The notes below the pieces were generated by a model. It searched no databases. It was not told the DNA's origin and saw only the letters and a list, made by a program, of their open reading frames with translations. A stretch of DNA of 64,000 nt from JAJPKK01 sp963800215 (GTDB lineage Bacteria; Pseudomonadota; Alphaproteobacteria; Rhizobiales; Xanthobacteraceae), in the NCBI GenBank assembly GCA_963800215.1, contig CAWCZY010000010.1:1-64000 (forward strand), written 5' to 3'. The position numbers and the translations under genes are program-made. Positions within the stretch are counted from its first letter, which is position 1, and each line of letters opens with the position of its first letter. Positions 35,719 through 44,536 of the stretch are shown piece after piece.

Positions 35719-36834
35719 ATGAAGGCCTTATCCCATCTCAAATACGCGATGCCATTCCTGGCCTTGGCATTCGTGCCGCTGCCGGTGTCGGCGGCGAGCG
35801 CGGTTCGCGTCTACATCACCAACAGCGCCGGCGACAGCATCGATGTGATCGACCCCGCGACCAACAAGGTCGTGCAGGAGATCAAGAACTTCCCCGGCGC
35901 CCATGCCCTCGACTTCTCGCCGGACGGCGCGCGGGTCTATGTCACCAATGAGGAGACGAGCACCCTCGACGTGCTGGACCGCAAGAGTGGCAAGCTGATC
36001 AAGAAGGTGGCGCTGAGCGGTCATCCCAACCTCGTCGCGGTGACGAAAAAGGGCGACCGCGCCGTGGTCGCCATCGCCCGCGGCAAGGGCGGGCTCGACA
36101 TCATCGACACCGCGACCCTGACGCTGAAGAAGACGATTCCGACCAATGGCGGGCGCCTCCACGACGTCTACATCACGCCGGACCAGAAATATCGTGGTGG
36201 GCGGCTCGATCCCGTCGAAGATGTTCTACGCCTTCGACCTCGACAAGGAAGAACTCGCCTGGGACATGAAGATGGACCTCGGCGTGCGCTGCATGGCGAT
36301 CGAGACCAATCCGGACGGCTCGACCAAGCGGGTGTTCACCCAGCTTTCCGCCCTCAACGGCTTCTCGGTGGTCGATTTCGCCGCGCGCAAGGAAGTGACC
36401 AAGGTCCCGCTGCCGGAACCCCCGCAGCAATACGATCACGGCGGCTATCGCACCAACGAGCCGTCCCACGGCATCAGCATGTCGCCGGACAACAAGACCC
36501 TGTGGGTCACCAGCATTCCCAACAACGCCGTCTATGTCTATGACGTCGCCACGCTCAAGAATGATCGGCAAGGTCGACCTCCCCAGCGAGAAGATCGCCG
36601 GGCACGACGAGCCGGTGTCTTCGGTGCCGGAATGGGTCACGTTCACGCCGGACGGCAAGTACCTCTACGTGTCGAACTCGTCGATGAAGTCGGTATCGGT
36701 GGTCGATACCGGCAGCGATGAAGGTCGTCAAGGTCATCCCGGTCGGCGAAGTGCCGAAGCGCAGCAATACGCTGGTGATCCCGGACGAGGGGCATGCATC
36801 CGCCGCTTCCGAGCAAGCACGCCGCCCTGCGTGA
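35719..36834 (+). pseudogene. Exported YVTN-type beta-propeller protein, frame broken three times
   Basis: The start codes for a signal peptide and YVTN-like repeats (VYITNSAGDSIDVIDPATNK, DGARVYVTNEETSTLDVLD). The frame changes near 36190, 36563 and 36713; the next frames continue without loss (VVGGSIPSKMFYAFDLDKEE, GKVDLPSEKIAGHDEPVSSV, MKVVKVIPVGEVPKRSNTL) to a TGA at 36834. Two shifts are single extra bases just before an ATG; the first looks like loss of two bases. The joined protein would have about 370 residues. It probably acts in the periplasm; the cytochrome-like gene at 37111 is convergent. Sequence error or recent decay are both possible. Confidence 0.8.
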
Positions 36835-36962
36835 GCTGATCCCACGGCGCTTGCTTCCAGCCTGAAGCAGGCGTCTGTCACTTTGTCTGAGATTAAAATA
36901 GCGACGCTCGTGCTTCCTGACGGACACGAGCGTCAACTTTTTGATTGGGTGTGATGCGCATC

Positions 36963-37110
36963 CACATCCCTCCCCGTCTTCGGGGAGGGCAGGGTGGGGT
37001 TCTTGCTTCACGGCCGTTCCGCACCCGACCTCGCGGAGCCTGTCGTCGGGCCGGCCGGAGGCCGGACCCGTTGGCTCGGCCACTCTCCCCGAAAACGGGG
37101 AGGGAAAGCT
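36963..37110. repeat. Intergenic inverted repeat (CCCTCCCCGTCTTCGGGGAG family)
   Basis: Arms CCCTCCCCGTCTTCGGGGAG and CTCCCCGAAAACGGGGAGGG enclose about 100 bases. It stands between two convergent genes, as does its relative at 27071-27180. Confidence 0.6.
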
Positions 37111-37566
37111 TTATTTCTTCGCGTCGGGGAGCTTCGCGCCCTTGGCCCAGGCGTAGATCGTCTTCCAATACGGATCGTTCCGGTCGGCGAACTGGCGGCC
37201 GCCGGAATGATAGACGTCGCCGCCCGCTTCCGGGGCGAGCGGATGGACCAGGATCTTGCTCTCCAGGGGATCGTCGACGGCCTGCACGATCTTGGACACC
37301 GTGTCGAAGTTCTTGCGGGTCTGCTCCTCGGTCCAAGCCGCCTGGCCCTCGGGGAGGTTCTCCAGATGGAGCATGTTGTTTGCTCCGGCGTGGCACATCA
37401 CGCAGCGCGCATGGGTCGGCCGCTTGGTCAGGAAGATCGGCTGCACCTTGGCCTTGAAGTAATCGTAATCGAGCGTCGTCTCGGCGCGCGACACGAGCGA
37501 CGCGCTTGCGAGCAGGAGCGCCGCCGCGGTTGCGGTAGCGGTGATGGTGGCGATACGAGCCGGCAT
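37111..37566 (-). CDS. Exported c-type cytochrome-like protein
   Basis: The 151-residue product has a signal peptide (MPARIATITATATAAALLLA) and one heme site, RCVMCHAG, in a context (VQPIFLTKRPTHARCVMCH) like that of cytochromes found with surface or planctomycete-type proteins. No clear distal Met motif is seen. GGGAGG lies ahead of the ATG at 37566. Faces the YVTN-propeller gene. Confidence 0.75.
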   Translation of the reverse strand: MPARIATITATATAAALLLASASLVSRAETTLDYDYFKAKVQPIFLTKRPTHARCVMCHAGANNMLHLENLPEGQAAWTEEQTRKNFDTVSKIVQAVDDPLESKILVHPLAPEAGGDVYHSGGRQFADRNDPYWKTIYAWAKGAKLPDAKK

Positions 37567-37663
37567 TGTGGTTCCTCCCAAGGATTATCCACCGACTTTA
37601 GCAGAAGCCGCGGCGGGGCGCGATGGGGTTTGAAGCCGATCCATACCGCGCCGGCCGGACAAT

Positions 37664-38719
37664 TCATGCCGTGAAGAATTTGACGAAATGATCGTAGACG
37701 CGGTCTGGCGCTTCCTCCTGCAGGTAGTGGCCGGTCGGAAGCGGCTGCGCATCGACGAGGTTGCTCGCGAACCTGCGCCACACCGTGGGAAATTCCTGGG
37801 TCGGCGGCGCCCCACGGGTTCCCCACAAGATCAACAGGGGCATCCCGATCTGGCGATCCTTGTCGGCCGTGTCCATCTCGAAATCGATCGTGGCGCCGGC
37901 CCGATAGTCGCGGCAGGAGCCGGTGATCGTCTTGGTCGTGAAGCAGCGGATGTATTCGTCGAACACGATCTTGGGAGGATGCCGGTTGCTGCCGCGGCTT
38001 TTCAGGAACCACTCGGCGGGAACGGCGCTCATCAGGGTCGCGGGAAACGGCTCCGGCTGCGCCATGAACAGCCAGTGCCAGGTGTTGAGGCCCCATTTCA
38101 TGTTCGCGTTGGTCCACACGTAATAATTGGGCAGCATGTCCAGAAGGCACAGCTTCATGACCCGGTCCGGGTGATCGAGGCACAGGCGATGGCTCAAGCG
38201 CGCGCCGCGGTCGTGGCCGGCAAGGTAGAAACGCGGGTAACCGAGGCTGTCCATGACCTCGATCATGTCCTCGGCCATGACGCGAAAGCTGTAATTGACG
38301 AGATTGGGGCCGGGCTCGGGCAGCGAGCTGTCGCCGTAGCCGCGCAGATCTGCGAGGACCACGTGATAGCGTTCCGCGAGCCGCGCGGCGACCGCGTACC
38401 ACAACACGTGATTGTTGGGGTTGCCGTGCAGCAGCAGCAAGGGCGGCCCGGAACCGCCATGGCGCACCCGAATGACGGCGCCCTTCGTGCGCATGTCGAG
38501 ATGCTTGAATCCCGGGAACAGGGCGGCGACTTCCGCGCTGCCCCAGCGGGTCGGGTCGCGGGCATAATCGGCGGACGTCGCTTCGCTCAGCACCGCCGTC
38601 TCCTGCGCCGATACCGGCGTGGCGACGCTCGCCGCCGCCGCACCCGCGGCCAAGGCCTGGACCAGGCCACGGCGGCTCATGCCTTGTTCGATTTGCTCGG
38701 ATTGACGATGCTTGGTCAT
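37664..38719 (-). CDS. Tat-exported haloacetate (fluoroacetate) dehalogenase-like hydrolase
   Basis: The 351-residue product has a twin-arginine leader (MSRRGLVQALAAGAAAA) and an alpha/beta hydrolase close in layout to Rhodopseudomonas fluoroacetate dehalogenase: AALFPGF, LLLLHGNP, GYGDSS, nucleophile Asp170 in AGHDRGARLSHR with carboxylate-binding Arg171 and Arg174, halide-site His215-Trp216 in WHWLFMAQP, DYRAGATIDFE and catalytic His in TGHYLQEEAPD. All key residues of that enzyme seem present. Known relatives are cytosolic, so the leader is odd. GGAGG lies ahead of the ATG. Confidence 0.85.
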   Translation of the reverse strand: MTKHRQSEQIEQGMSRRGLVQALAAGAAAASVATPVSAQETAVLSEATSADYARDPTRWGSAEVAALFPGFKHLDMRTKGAVIRVRHGGSGPPLLLLHGNPNNHVLWYAVAARLAERYHVVLADLRGYGDSSLPEPGPNLVNYSFRVMAEDMIEVMDSLGYPRFYLAGHDRGARLSHRLCLDHPDRVMKLCLLDMLPNYYVWTNANMKWGLNTWHWLFMAQPEPFPATLMSAVPAEWFLKSRGSNRHPPKIVFDEYIRCFTTKTITGSCRDYRAGATIDFEMDTADKDRQIGMPLLILWGTRGAPPTQEFPTVWRRFASNLVDAQPLPTGHYLQEEAPDRVYDHFVKFFTA

Positions 38720-38880
38720 TTCAGCCTCCCTGGAGAGTTTCGCAAAGCGACAGCGGGTCGGTTGGCGGATTGTTTGAACTCCGGCACATTGCGAGTGCCG
38801 GTTTGCAGCGGCGCGTGAAGGGTCTCGCCTCGCCGCGCTTTCGCAGCTAGTGTCCTGTCTCCAACGATTGAATCCCATCG

Positions 38881-38920
38881 CTGTCATCGCCCGGCTTGAC
38901 CGGTCGATCCAGCAACCACG
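38881..38920. repeat. Partial copy of the TCATCGCCCGGCTTGACCGG palindromic repeat
   Basis: Matches the left half of the element at 33381-33439 with few changes (CTTGACCGGTCGATCCAG). The complementary right end is missing. No gene overlaps it. Confidence 0.55.
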
Positions 38921-39001
38921 GGACTGCAATTTCGGCGCGTCTAGCGTTGACATTCGGTCGCCGGTCGACAAGCGGAACTTTAGCTCAACCGGGAGGCATC
39001 C

Positions 39002-40012
39002 GTGAAGACGACTGTGCTGGACCTCAGCCGGCGGCTGAATCGGCGGGAGTTCATCGCGGGTCTCGGCGCCGCGGCGGCAGCGTGGCCGGTGGCTGCGCGC
39101 GCACAGCAGGCCAACCCGATCGTCGGATTCCTGCACCCCGGTTCGCCCGACGGCAACGAGGATGTCGTGGCGGCTTTGCGCCAAGGGCTGAGCGAAACCG
39201 GCCATGTCGAGGGCCGCAATCTGGCGATCGAATACCGCTGGGCCGAGGAACACGGCGACCGGCGGCCCGCGCTCGCGGCCGAACTGGTCCGGCGGCACGT
39301 GGCCGTGATCGTCGCCACCGGCACCGCGACGACCAAGGTCGTCATGGCCGCGACCGCCACGATACCGATCGTCTTCGCGATCGGCAGCGATCCGGTCAAG
39401 GACGGGCTGGTCGCGAGCCTCGGTCGTCCGGGCGGCAACGTCACCGGGATGACCGCGTTCAGCAACCTCTTGATTGCCAAACGGCTCGATCTGATCCGCG
39501 AACTGGTGCCGGACGCAAAGGTCGTGGGCTTTATCGTCAATCCGACTACGGCGGACGCGGGGCCGCTTTCGGCGGCTTTGGAAGCGGCGGCGCGCTCGCT
39601 CGGACTCGACCTGCGCGTGCTGAAGGCGGCCGGCCACGAAGAATTCGAAGCGGTCTTCGCGACCATCGCGCGTGAACGTGTGGCGGCGCTCCTGGTGCAG
39701 AACAACGCCGTATTCGTCGGACGCCGCGACCAGCTGGTGGCGCTGGCGGCGCGCTACGCCGTGCCCACCATCTACGAGGCGCGCGAATTCATGGCGGCGG
39801 GCGGGCTCATGAGCTACGGAAGCAACCGTTTCGACGCGATGCGGCAGGTGGGGGTCTATGTCGGCCGCATCCTCGCGGGCGAGAAGGCCGCCGACCTGCC
39901 GGTCGCGCAACCGACCAAGTTCGAGCTGGTCATCAATCGCAGGACCGCGAAGGCGATCGGCCTGACCGTGCCGAACAAGCTCCTGATGGCCGCCGACGAG
40001 GTGATCGAATAG
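39002..40012 (+). CDS. ABC transporter substrate-binding protein (DUF534/TrpX-like)
   Basis: The 336-residue product has a twin-arginine leader (LNRREFIAGLGAAAAAWP, cleavage after ARAQ). The periplasmic binding fold shows GRNLAIEYRWAE, TATIPIVFAIGSDPVKDGLV, GRPGGNVTG and YGSNRFDAMRQVGVYVGRI, all typical of the family. The GTG start follows GGGAGG. No permease or ATPase gene is near; such orphan genes are common in these genomes. A decayed relative stands at 1457. Confidence 0.88.
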   Translation: MKTTVLDLSRRLNRREFIAGLGAAAAAWPVAARAQQANPIVGFLHPGSPDGNEDVVAALRQGLSETGHVEGRNLAIEYRWAEEHGDRRPALAAELVRRHVAVIVATGTATTKVVMAATATIPIVFAIGSDPVKDGLVASLGRPGGNVTGMTAFSNLLIAKRLDLIRELVPDAKVVGFIVNPTTADAGPLSAALEAAARSLGLDLRVLKAAGHEEFEAVFATIARERVAALLVQNNAVFVGRRDQLVALAARYAVPTIYEAREFMAAGGLMSYGSNRFDAMRQVGVYVGRILAGEKAADLPVAQPTKFELVINRRTAKAIGLTVPNKLLMAADEVIE

Positions 40013-40036
40013 TGGTTCCAGCTTCGCGTGGCCGGT

Positions 40037-41711
40037 TCACCCTGCCGCGGCCCGGATCAGCCGCTCCGCCGCGGCGCGGGCCTCGGCGGTGATCTCGGCG
40101 CCGGCCAGCATGCGCGCGATCTCCTCGCGGCGGCGCTCGGGCTCGAGCTCCGCCACCCGGGTCGCGATCCGCTTGCCCCTGGCGAGCGCGTCCTTGGTGA
40201 TGAGGTAGTGGTGGCCGGCGCGCGCCGCGACCTGGGGCGCGTGGGTGACGGCGAGCACCTGGACCCGCCGCGCCAGGCGCGCGAGGCGCACGCCGATGGC
40301 ATCGGCGACGGCGCCGCCGACGCCGGTGTCGATCTCGTCGAACACGAGGCTCGGCGCCGAGCCGCGGTCGGCAATCACGACCTTGAGCGCCAGCATGAAG
40401 CGGGCGAGTTCGCCGCCCGAGGCGACCTTCATCAGCGGCCCCGCCGGCGTGCCGGGATTGGTGCGGACCCAGAACTCCACGCGGTCGATGCCCTCCGCGG
40501 CCGGCGCATCGGGCGTCGTGGTGATCGCCGTCGAAAACCGCGCCTGCTCGAGCTTGAGCGGCTTGAGCTCGGCGTTTACCGCCTTGTCGAGGGTCTCCGC
40601 CACCTGGCGGCGCCGCTCGGAGAGTAGCGCGGCCGCCGCGGCGTAGCGCTGCGCCGCCGCCGCCGCCTCGGTTTCCAGGGCGACAAGGCGGGCGGCGCCG
40701 GCGTCGATCAGAGCGAGATCGGCGGCATAACGCGCGCTCAGCGCGGCGAGCTCATCCACCGGCGCCATGTATTTGCGGCCGGCGGCGCGCAGCGCGAACA
40801 GGCGCTCCTCGATGCGCTCCAGCTCGTGCGGGATCGAACGCCGCGGCGGCCAGCGCCTGCTCGATATGGCCGCGCGCCTCGTCGAGCGCGGTGAGCGCCG
40901 CATCGAGCGCCTTCACCGCCGGCTCGATATAGAGCGGCGCCTGGGCGTGGCGGCGTTCCAGCCGCCGCACCGCCGCCGCCAGCATCGGAACCGGCGACTG
41001 GGAGCCCGCCACCACCAATTCGGCCTCGCGCAGATCCTCGGCGACCTTTTCCGCCTGCATCATGCCGGTGCGACGGCCGGCGAGCGCGGTTTCCTCGCCG
41101 GGCTCCGGCGCGAGCTCGGCCAATTCCTGCGAGGCATGGCGCAGCCAATCGGCTTCGCGCTGGGCCCGCTCGACCTCGGCGCGGTGGCGCGCGACCTCCT
41201 GCTCGGCGGCACGGCGGAGCGACCATAGCCGCGCCACCTCGACGGCCTGTGCTTCCAGGCCGCCATAGGCGTCGAGCAGCCGGCGGTGGGTCGCGGTGTC
41301 CACCAGCGCGCGGTCGTCGTGCTGGCCGTGGATCTCGACCAGCGCAGTGCCGACCGCTCGCAGCACCTGCACCGCCACCGGCTGGTCATTGAGGAAGGCG
41401 CGGGTGCGGCCGTCGGCCAGCTGGACCCGGCGCAGGATCAGCTCGTCTTCGGCGGGAATATCGTTGGCGGCCAGGATCGCCCGCGCCGGGTGATCCATCG
41501 GCACGTCGAAGGCCGCCGTCACCTGCCCCTGTTCGGCGCCCTGGCGGACGAGGCCGGCATCGCCACGGGCCCCGAGCGCCAGGGCGAAGGAATCGAGCAG
41601 GATCGACTTGCCGGCGCCGGTCTCCCCCGTCAGCACCGAAAGGCCCGCCGCGAAATCGATATCGAGGCGGTCGATCAGGACGATGTCTCGGATCGAGAGC
41701 CGGGTCAGCAT
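40037..41711 (-). pseudogene. recN: DNA repair ATPase RecN, frame broken once
   Basis: From the ATG at 41711 the first frame shows the RecN start (MLTRLSIRDIVLIDRLDIDF), Walker A (GETGAGKS) and VEIHGQHDDRALVD. Near 40830 one extra base shifts the frame after AAFDP. The second frame continues HELERIEERLFALRAAGRKY with coiled coil, the ABC signature ASGGELARFMLALK, Walker B SLVFDEIDTGVGG and VTHAPQVAARA, ending at 40037. RecN helps join DNA ends in double-strand break repair. One shift in a core gene suggests a sequence error. Confidence 0.93.
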
Positions 41712-42049
41712 GAAGGTCCCCGTTGGCGGCGCGTCCCCACGCCCGCACATGTGTTCGCATCGGGCGATGAAACATTCAATACGAGCGCCGCGGCCCTGGG
41801 GATCGTTTGTCCGGTGCGGCCGCGGCTCCCCCCGGAATCAACGATCCGTGATCGGCAAGGTGCAACCTTCGGCCCGGACGGTCGTTGATACGTCGGCGCC
41901 GAGGGTAGTTTTTGCACAGATCATTGAAAACATGTGAATATTTCGATTCGGTCCGGGCGATCAAGAAAAAGTTAGCGTTGCGTTAACGCCATTTGAACCG
42001 CGGAACGCGTCGGAGTGACTAAATAGCAGAGAACCGGGGGACACATCCC
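41712..42049. other. Intergenic region without gene; holds a CtrA-like box
   Basis: No protein or RNA family is recognisable. bamD and lpxC, often upstream of recN in relatives, are absent. The right end holds the CtrA-like box described separately and the ribosome binding site GGGGGA of the next gene. Confidence 0.5.
41972..41986. promoter_or_regulatory. CtrA-like box TTAG-N7-TTAA
   Basis: Fits the CtrA consensus TTAA-N7-TTAA at seven of eight positions with exact spacing, 64 bases before the start of the small membrane protein. ctrA lies 3 kb away. CtrA control of this gene is inference. Confidence 0.5.
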
Positions 42050-42257
42050 ATGAACAATTCTTCGCTCTACACCGCCGACCGAACCACGCACCTCAAGATC
42101 GTGGCGTTGTCGCTGGTCGCTTCCATCGCGGTCCTGGTCGTCATGATCGCCGCGCGTACCATCGTTCGACACCAGCCGCATCCAGGCCTCCGGCCCGGCC
42201 ATCAAGGCCGGCAAGCCGATCGCCATAACCCACGGCGATATCACCGTAATTCGCTGA
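42050..42257 (+). pseudogene. Small conserved membrane protein of unknown function, frame broken once
   Basis: The product begins MNNSSLYTADRTTHLKIVAL, with one membrane helix (about residues 18-37). One extra base near 42161 shifts the frame; the corrected text continues DTSRIQASGPAIKAGKPIAI and THGDITVIR-stop at 42257, about 68 residues in total. That short, basic C-terminal part looks conserved in Bradyrhizobium relatives from memory of the family. No function is known. It sits behind a CtrA-like box and before a cluster of short repeats and a strong terminator. Confidence 0.7.
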
Positions 42258-42267
42258 GTTCAGGTCC

Positions 42268-42386
42268 CGCGTACCCCAGTCGCCGCGTACCCAGTAGCGT
42301 AATCGAGTAGGGTAACCCCAGGCACCGCGTACCCAGGTAGCTGCGTAATCCAGTGGCGTAATCTCAAGTAGCCCGCGTACCCCAGT
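42268..42386. repeat. Interspersed short repeats CGCGTACCC(C)AG and GCGTAATC
   Basis: Four copies of CGCGTACCC(C)AG start at 42268, 42284, 42326 and 42374. Three copies of GCGTAATC start at 42297, 42343 and 42356, between the third-from-last and last of the larger units. Spacing is irregular. They fill the untranslated stretch between the small membrane protein gene and its terminator. Confidence 0.75.
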
Positions 42387-42401
42387 AACCTACCCCCCAA
42401 A

Positions 42402-42430
42402 AACGCGCTCCCCCAGGGCGCGTTTTTTTT
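42402..42430. terminator. Rho-independent terminator, probably bidirectional
   Basis: Stem ACGCGC / GCGCGT with inner C and G runs is followed by eight T on the plus strand and, read on the minus strand, by five T. It ends the transcript of the small membrane protein and may also stop the sigma/anti-sigma operon coming from the right. Confidence 0.8.
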
Positions 42431-42437
42431 GCGCATG

Positions 42438-43288
42438 CTAATGCGCCTCGGGCGGAGCGGCTGGAAGCGGGGTCGATTCCACGGGTTTGCCGAGAAAGGT
42501 CACGTTCGAAGGTGCGCCGGTCGGGCGAGCCGCCTTCGGGCTCGAGCGAAACCGCGAAGGTCGCGTCGCCGATGGTTGCGGGGTCGTAGGCGGCAGGATC
42601 GCTCGATTGGGTGAAGTCGCCGGCTGCCGACGAGACCCAGCGAGCGGGGCGCCGGGAATTTGTTGGATATGAGCCACAATTCGTAGGTCTTGCCCGGCTC
42701 CCGCGGGGCGCCGACGCGACGCATCGTCAGGCTGCGGTTGGCGATATCGACGGTGAGGATGAACGCCGGCGACACGGCATCGCGCTGCAACACCGCAACG
42801 TAACGGGACGGCGACGCGGTCTCGGCCCCGGCCGCGGGGGCGGCCGCCTCGAATTTGGGACGCAACCGGCCCGGCAGCATTCCCGGCGCCACCACCGAAG
42901 TCACGACGAACGCCAAGAGCGCCGCGGCGAGCGATCCGGTGAACGCGAACAGGTTGCGCCAGCGCCGCGCACGAAGTTCGGCCGCCTCGCCGGCCGAGGC
43001 CGCTGCTGAGGCCGGGGGCGTCCGGGGCACCACCTCGGGCAGCCGCATGGTCTCGCTCGGCGCAACGCCTGGAAGCTTCGCCTTGATCGCGTCCCATACC
43101 GCCGCGGGCGGCTCGGCATCGCCCGTCAGCGCGTGCAGTTCGCCGAGCCGGCGCTCCCAATAAAGGACCAGCGCGGCGAAGGAGAAATCGGACGCGATCC
43201 GCGCCTGCGCATCGTCCCGCTCCGCCGGATCGAGGGTCCCGAGCGCATATTCGGCCGCCAGCATGTCTTCCGACAGGGCCAGCGACAT
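42438..43288 (-). pseudogene. RskA-type anti-sigma factor, frame broken twice
   Basis: The first frame from 43288 shows the N-terminal anti-sigma part (AAEYALGTLDPAERDDAQAR), a membrane helix (FAFTGSLAAALLAFVV) and an RskA periplasmic part (YVAVLQRDAVSPAFILTVDI, GKTYELWLIS). Near 42621 and 42518 one extra C each shifts the frame; the corrected text (FAVSLEPEGGSPDGAPS, NVTFLGKPVEST) fits the RskA C-terminus and ends at 42438. It would hold the sigma factor encoded just upstream at the membrane. Confidence 0.85.
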
Positions 43289-43330
43289 GTCGTCGGGCGT
43301 ATCTTGTGGGTTTCGGAGGTCGTCCGGAAC

Positions 43331-43892
43331 TCATGATCCCAGACACTCCCGGATATCGAATAGGGCCCGCCGCAGCCACGTCTTGATCGTATTGACGGGC
43401 TTGTCGAATTCCTCGGCGAGCTGCTCGCGGCTCCAGCCGCTGTAATAGGCGAGCAATACCAGGCGCCGGCGCTCTTCGTCGAGGTGGCCCATGCAGGCCA
43501 GCAGGCGCTTGAGCTGCTCGCTCATCTCACGATTGGCGAGCGGCGCCGAGGTGTCGGTCGCGACGTTCACGACCGCCGGTTCTTCATCGACGGACGTCTC
43601 CGATTTCCAGCGCACCAGATCGATCGCGCGATTGCGAGCGATCGCGAGCATCCAGGTGATCGGCGATGCCGCGGCCGGATCGAACTGCCCGGCGGAGCCC
43701 CAGACCTTGAGATAGGTTTCCTGCATGAACCTCGTCGGCGAGGTCGGCGCGGCGCAAGATGCGCAGCACCACCCCGTAAAGCTTCGCCCGGGTCGCCTGA
43801 TAGAGGCGTTCGAAAGCCGCCTCGTCCCCCTTGGCGACGGCAGCGAGGAGCCAGACCAGTTCCGGCGAGGTCAGCATTCCCTGAAGGCCCAT
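43331..43892 (-). pseudogene. ECF RNA polymerase sigma factor, frame broken once
   Basis: The first frame from about 43892 codes for the region 2 start (AFERLYQATRAKLYGVVLRI, ADLADEV). One extra base before an ATG near 43727 shifts it. The next frame holds the rest of region 2 (MQETYLKVW, ITWMLAIARNRAIDLVRW) and region 4 (YSGWSREQLAEEFDKPVNTI, KTWLRRALFDIRECL). This is an RpoE/SigK-like ECF factor with its membrane anti-sigma factor 42 bases downstream. It would direct transcription after an envelope or oxidative signal. Confidence 0.88.
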
Positions 43893-44124
43893 CGCCCCGC
43901 TCTCGATGCGGGACCGCAGCCGATTATTGCTGGGGCGGGGCGTTCTCGTCGAGATGGAAAACGCCGGGGTGCGGGACGAGCGGCAGTCTGACCCCAACAT
44001 TTCGATTGCGAGATGTCGGGACGAATCAGCCCACCGCTGATCGAAGGCTTGGGGCGCCTGGCCGCGCTTTTTCGCACGCTGGACGCATTTTCGCCGGCGA
44101 ATCGCGACGATCAGCCGCTAATGC

Positions 44125-44536
44125 TCAGGCCACTGCTCCCCGCGCCGGCAGCGTGCCGAGCGGATCAATGTCGGAGTGCGAATCGTCGGCGGCTCGGTCA
44201 CGGCCCTGGTCGCGCTCGTCCAGCTGCTCGACCTTCTTGAGATCGTCCAAGCATTCATGCAACGCGATCTTGGCTTCTTCGAGCTGGACCGCCAGTTCCC
44301 CGGCGGAGCGTTTGAGGTTTTCACGCCTGGTCGTGGCCGCCTTGGCGTAGGTCGGATAGGCGAAATGGGTCGGGATCATGAATGCCCGCACGTTCCTGCT
44401 CGGCCACGATCTCGCGGTCGAGATCAGCCCCCATGCGCTGGAAGTCGGCGATCATCGCTTCGATCTGAGCGACCTTGCGCCGCTTCTCTTCAACCTGAAA
44501 TTTCTTCAGACGAATGAGCGTGTTACGCGACTTCAT
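44125..44536 (-). pseudogene. fliJ: Flagellar export protein FliJ, frame broken once
   Basis: From the ATG at 44536 the product reads MKSRNTLIRLKKFQVEEKRR, the FliJ start. After an extra base near 44371 the second frame continues HFAYPTYAKAATTRRENLKR and a coiled-coil tail. Together they give about 136 residues, normal for FliJ, a chaperone that escapes to activate the flagellar export ATPase. fliI, its usual neighbour, is not in the window. The gene diverges from ctrA. Confidence 0.85.

Noticed and set aside
36146..36834. Programmed frameshifting in the YVTN-propeller gene
   Set aside because: The three shift points share no slippery heptamer or stem, and similar shifts occur in many nearby genes.
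39002..40012. Complete ABC importer with the orphan binding protein
   Set aside because: No permease or ATPase gene of the matching type lies within reach.
42018..42049. EcfG-type promoter suggested by GGAAC upstream of the small membrane protein
   Set aside because: No CGTT-like second box follows at 16-17 bases.
42268..42386. Possible CRISPR array
   Set aside because: Units are only 8-13 bases, spacing is irregular and no cas genes are near.
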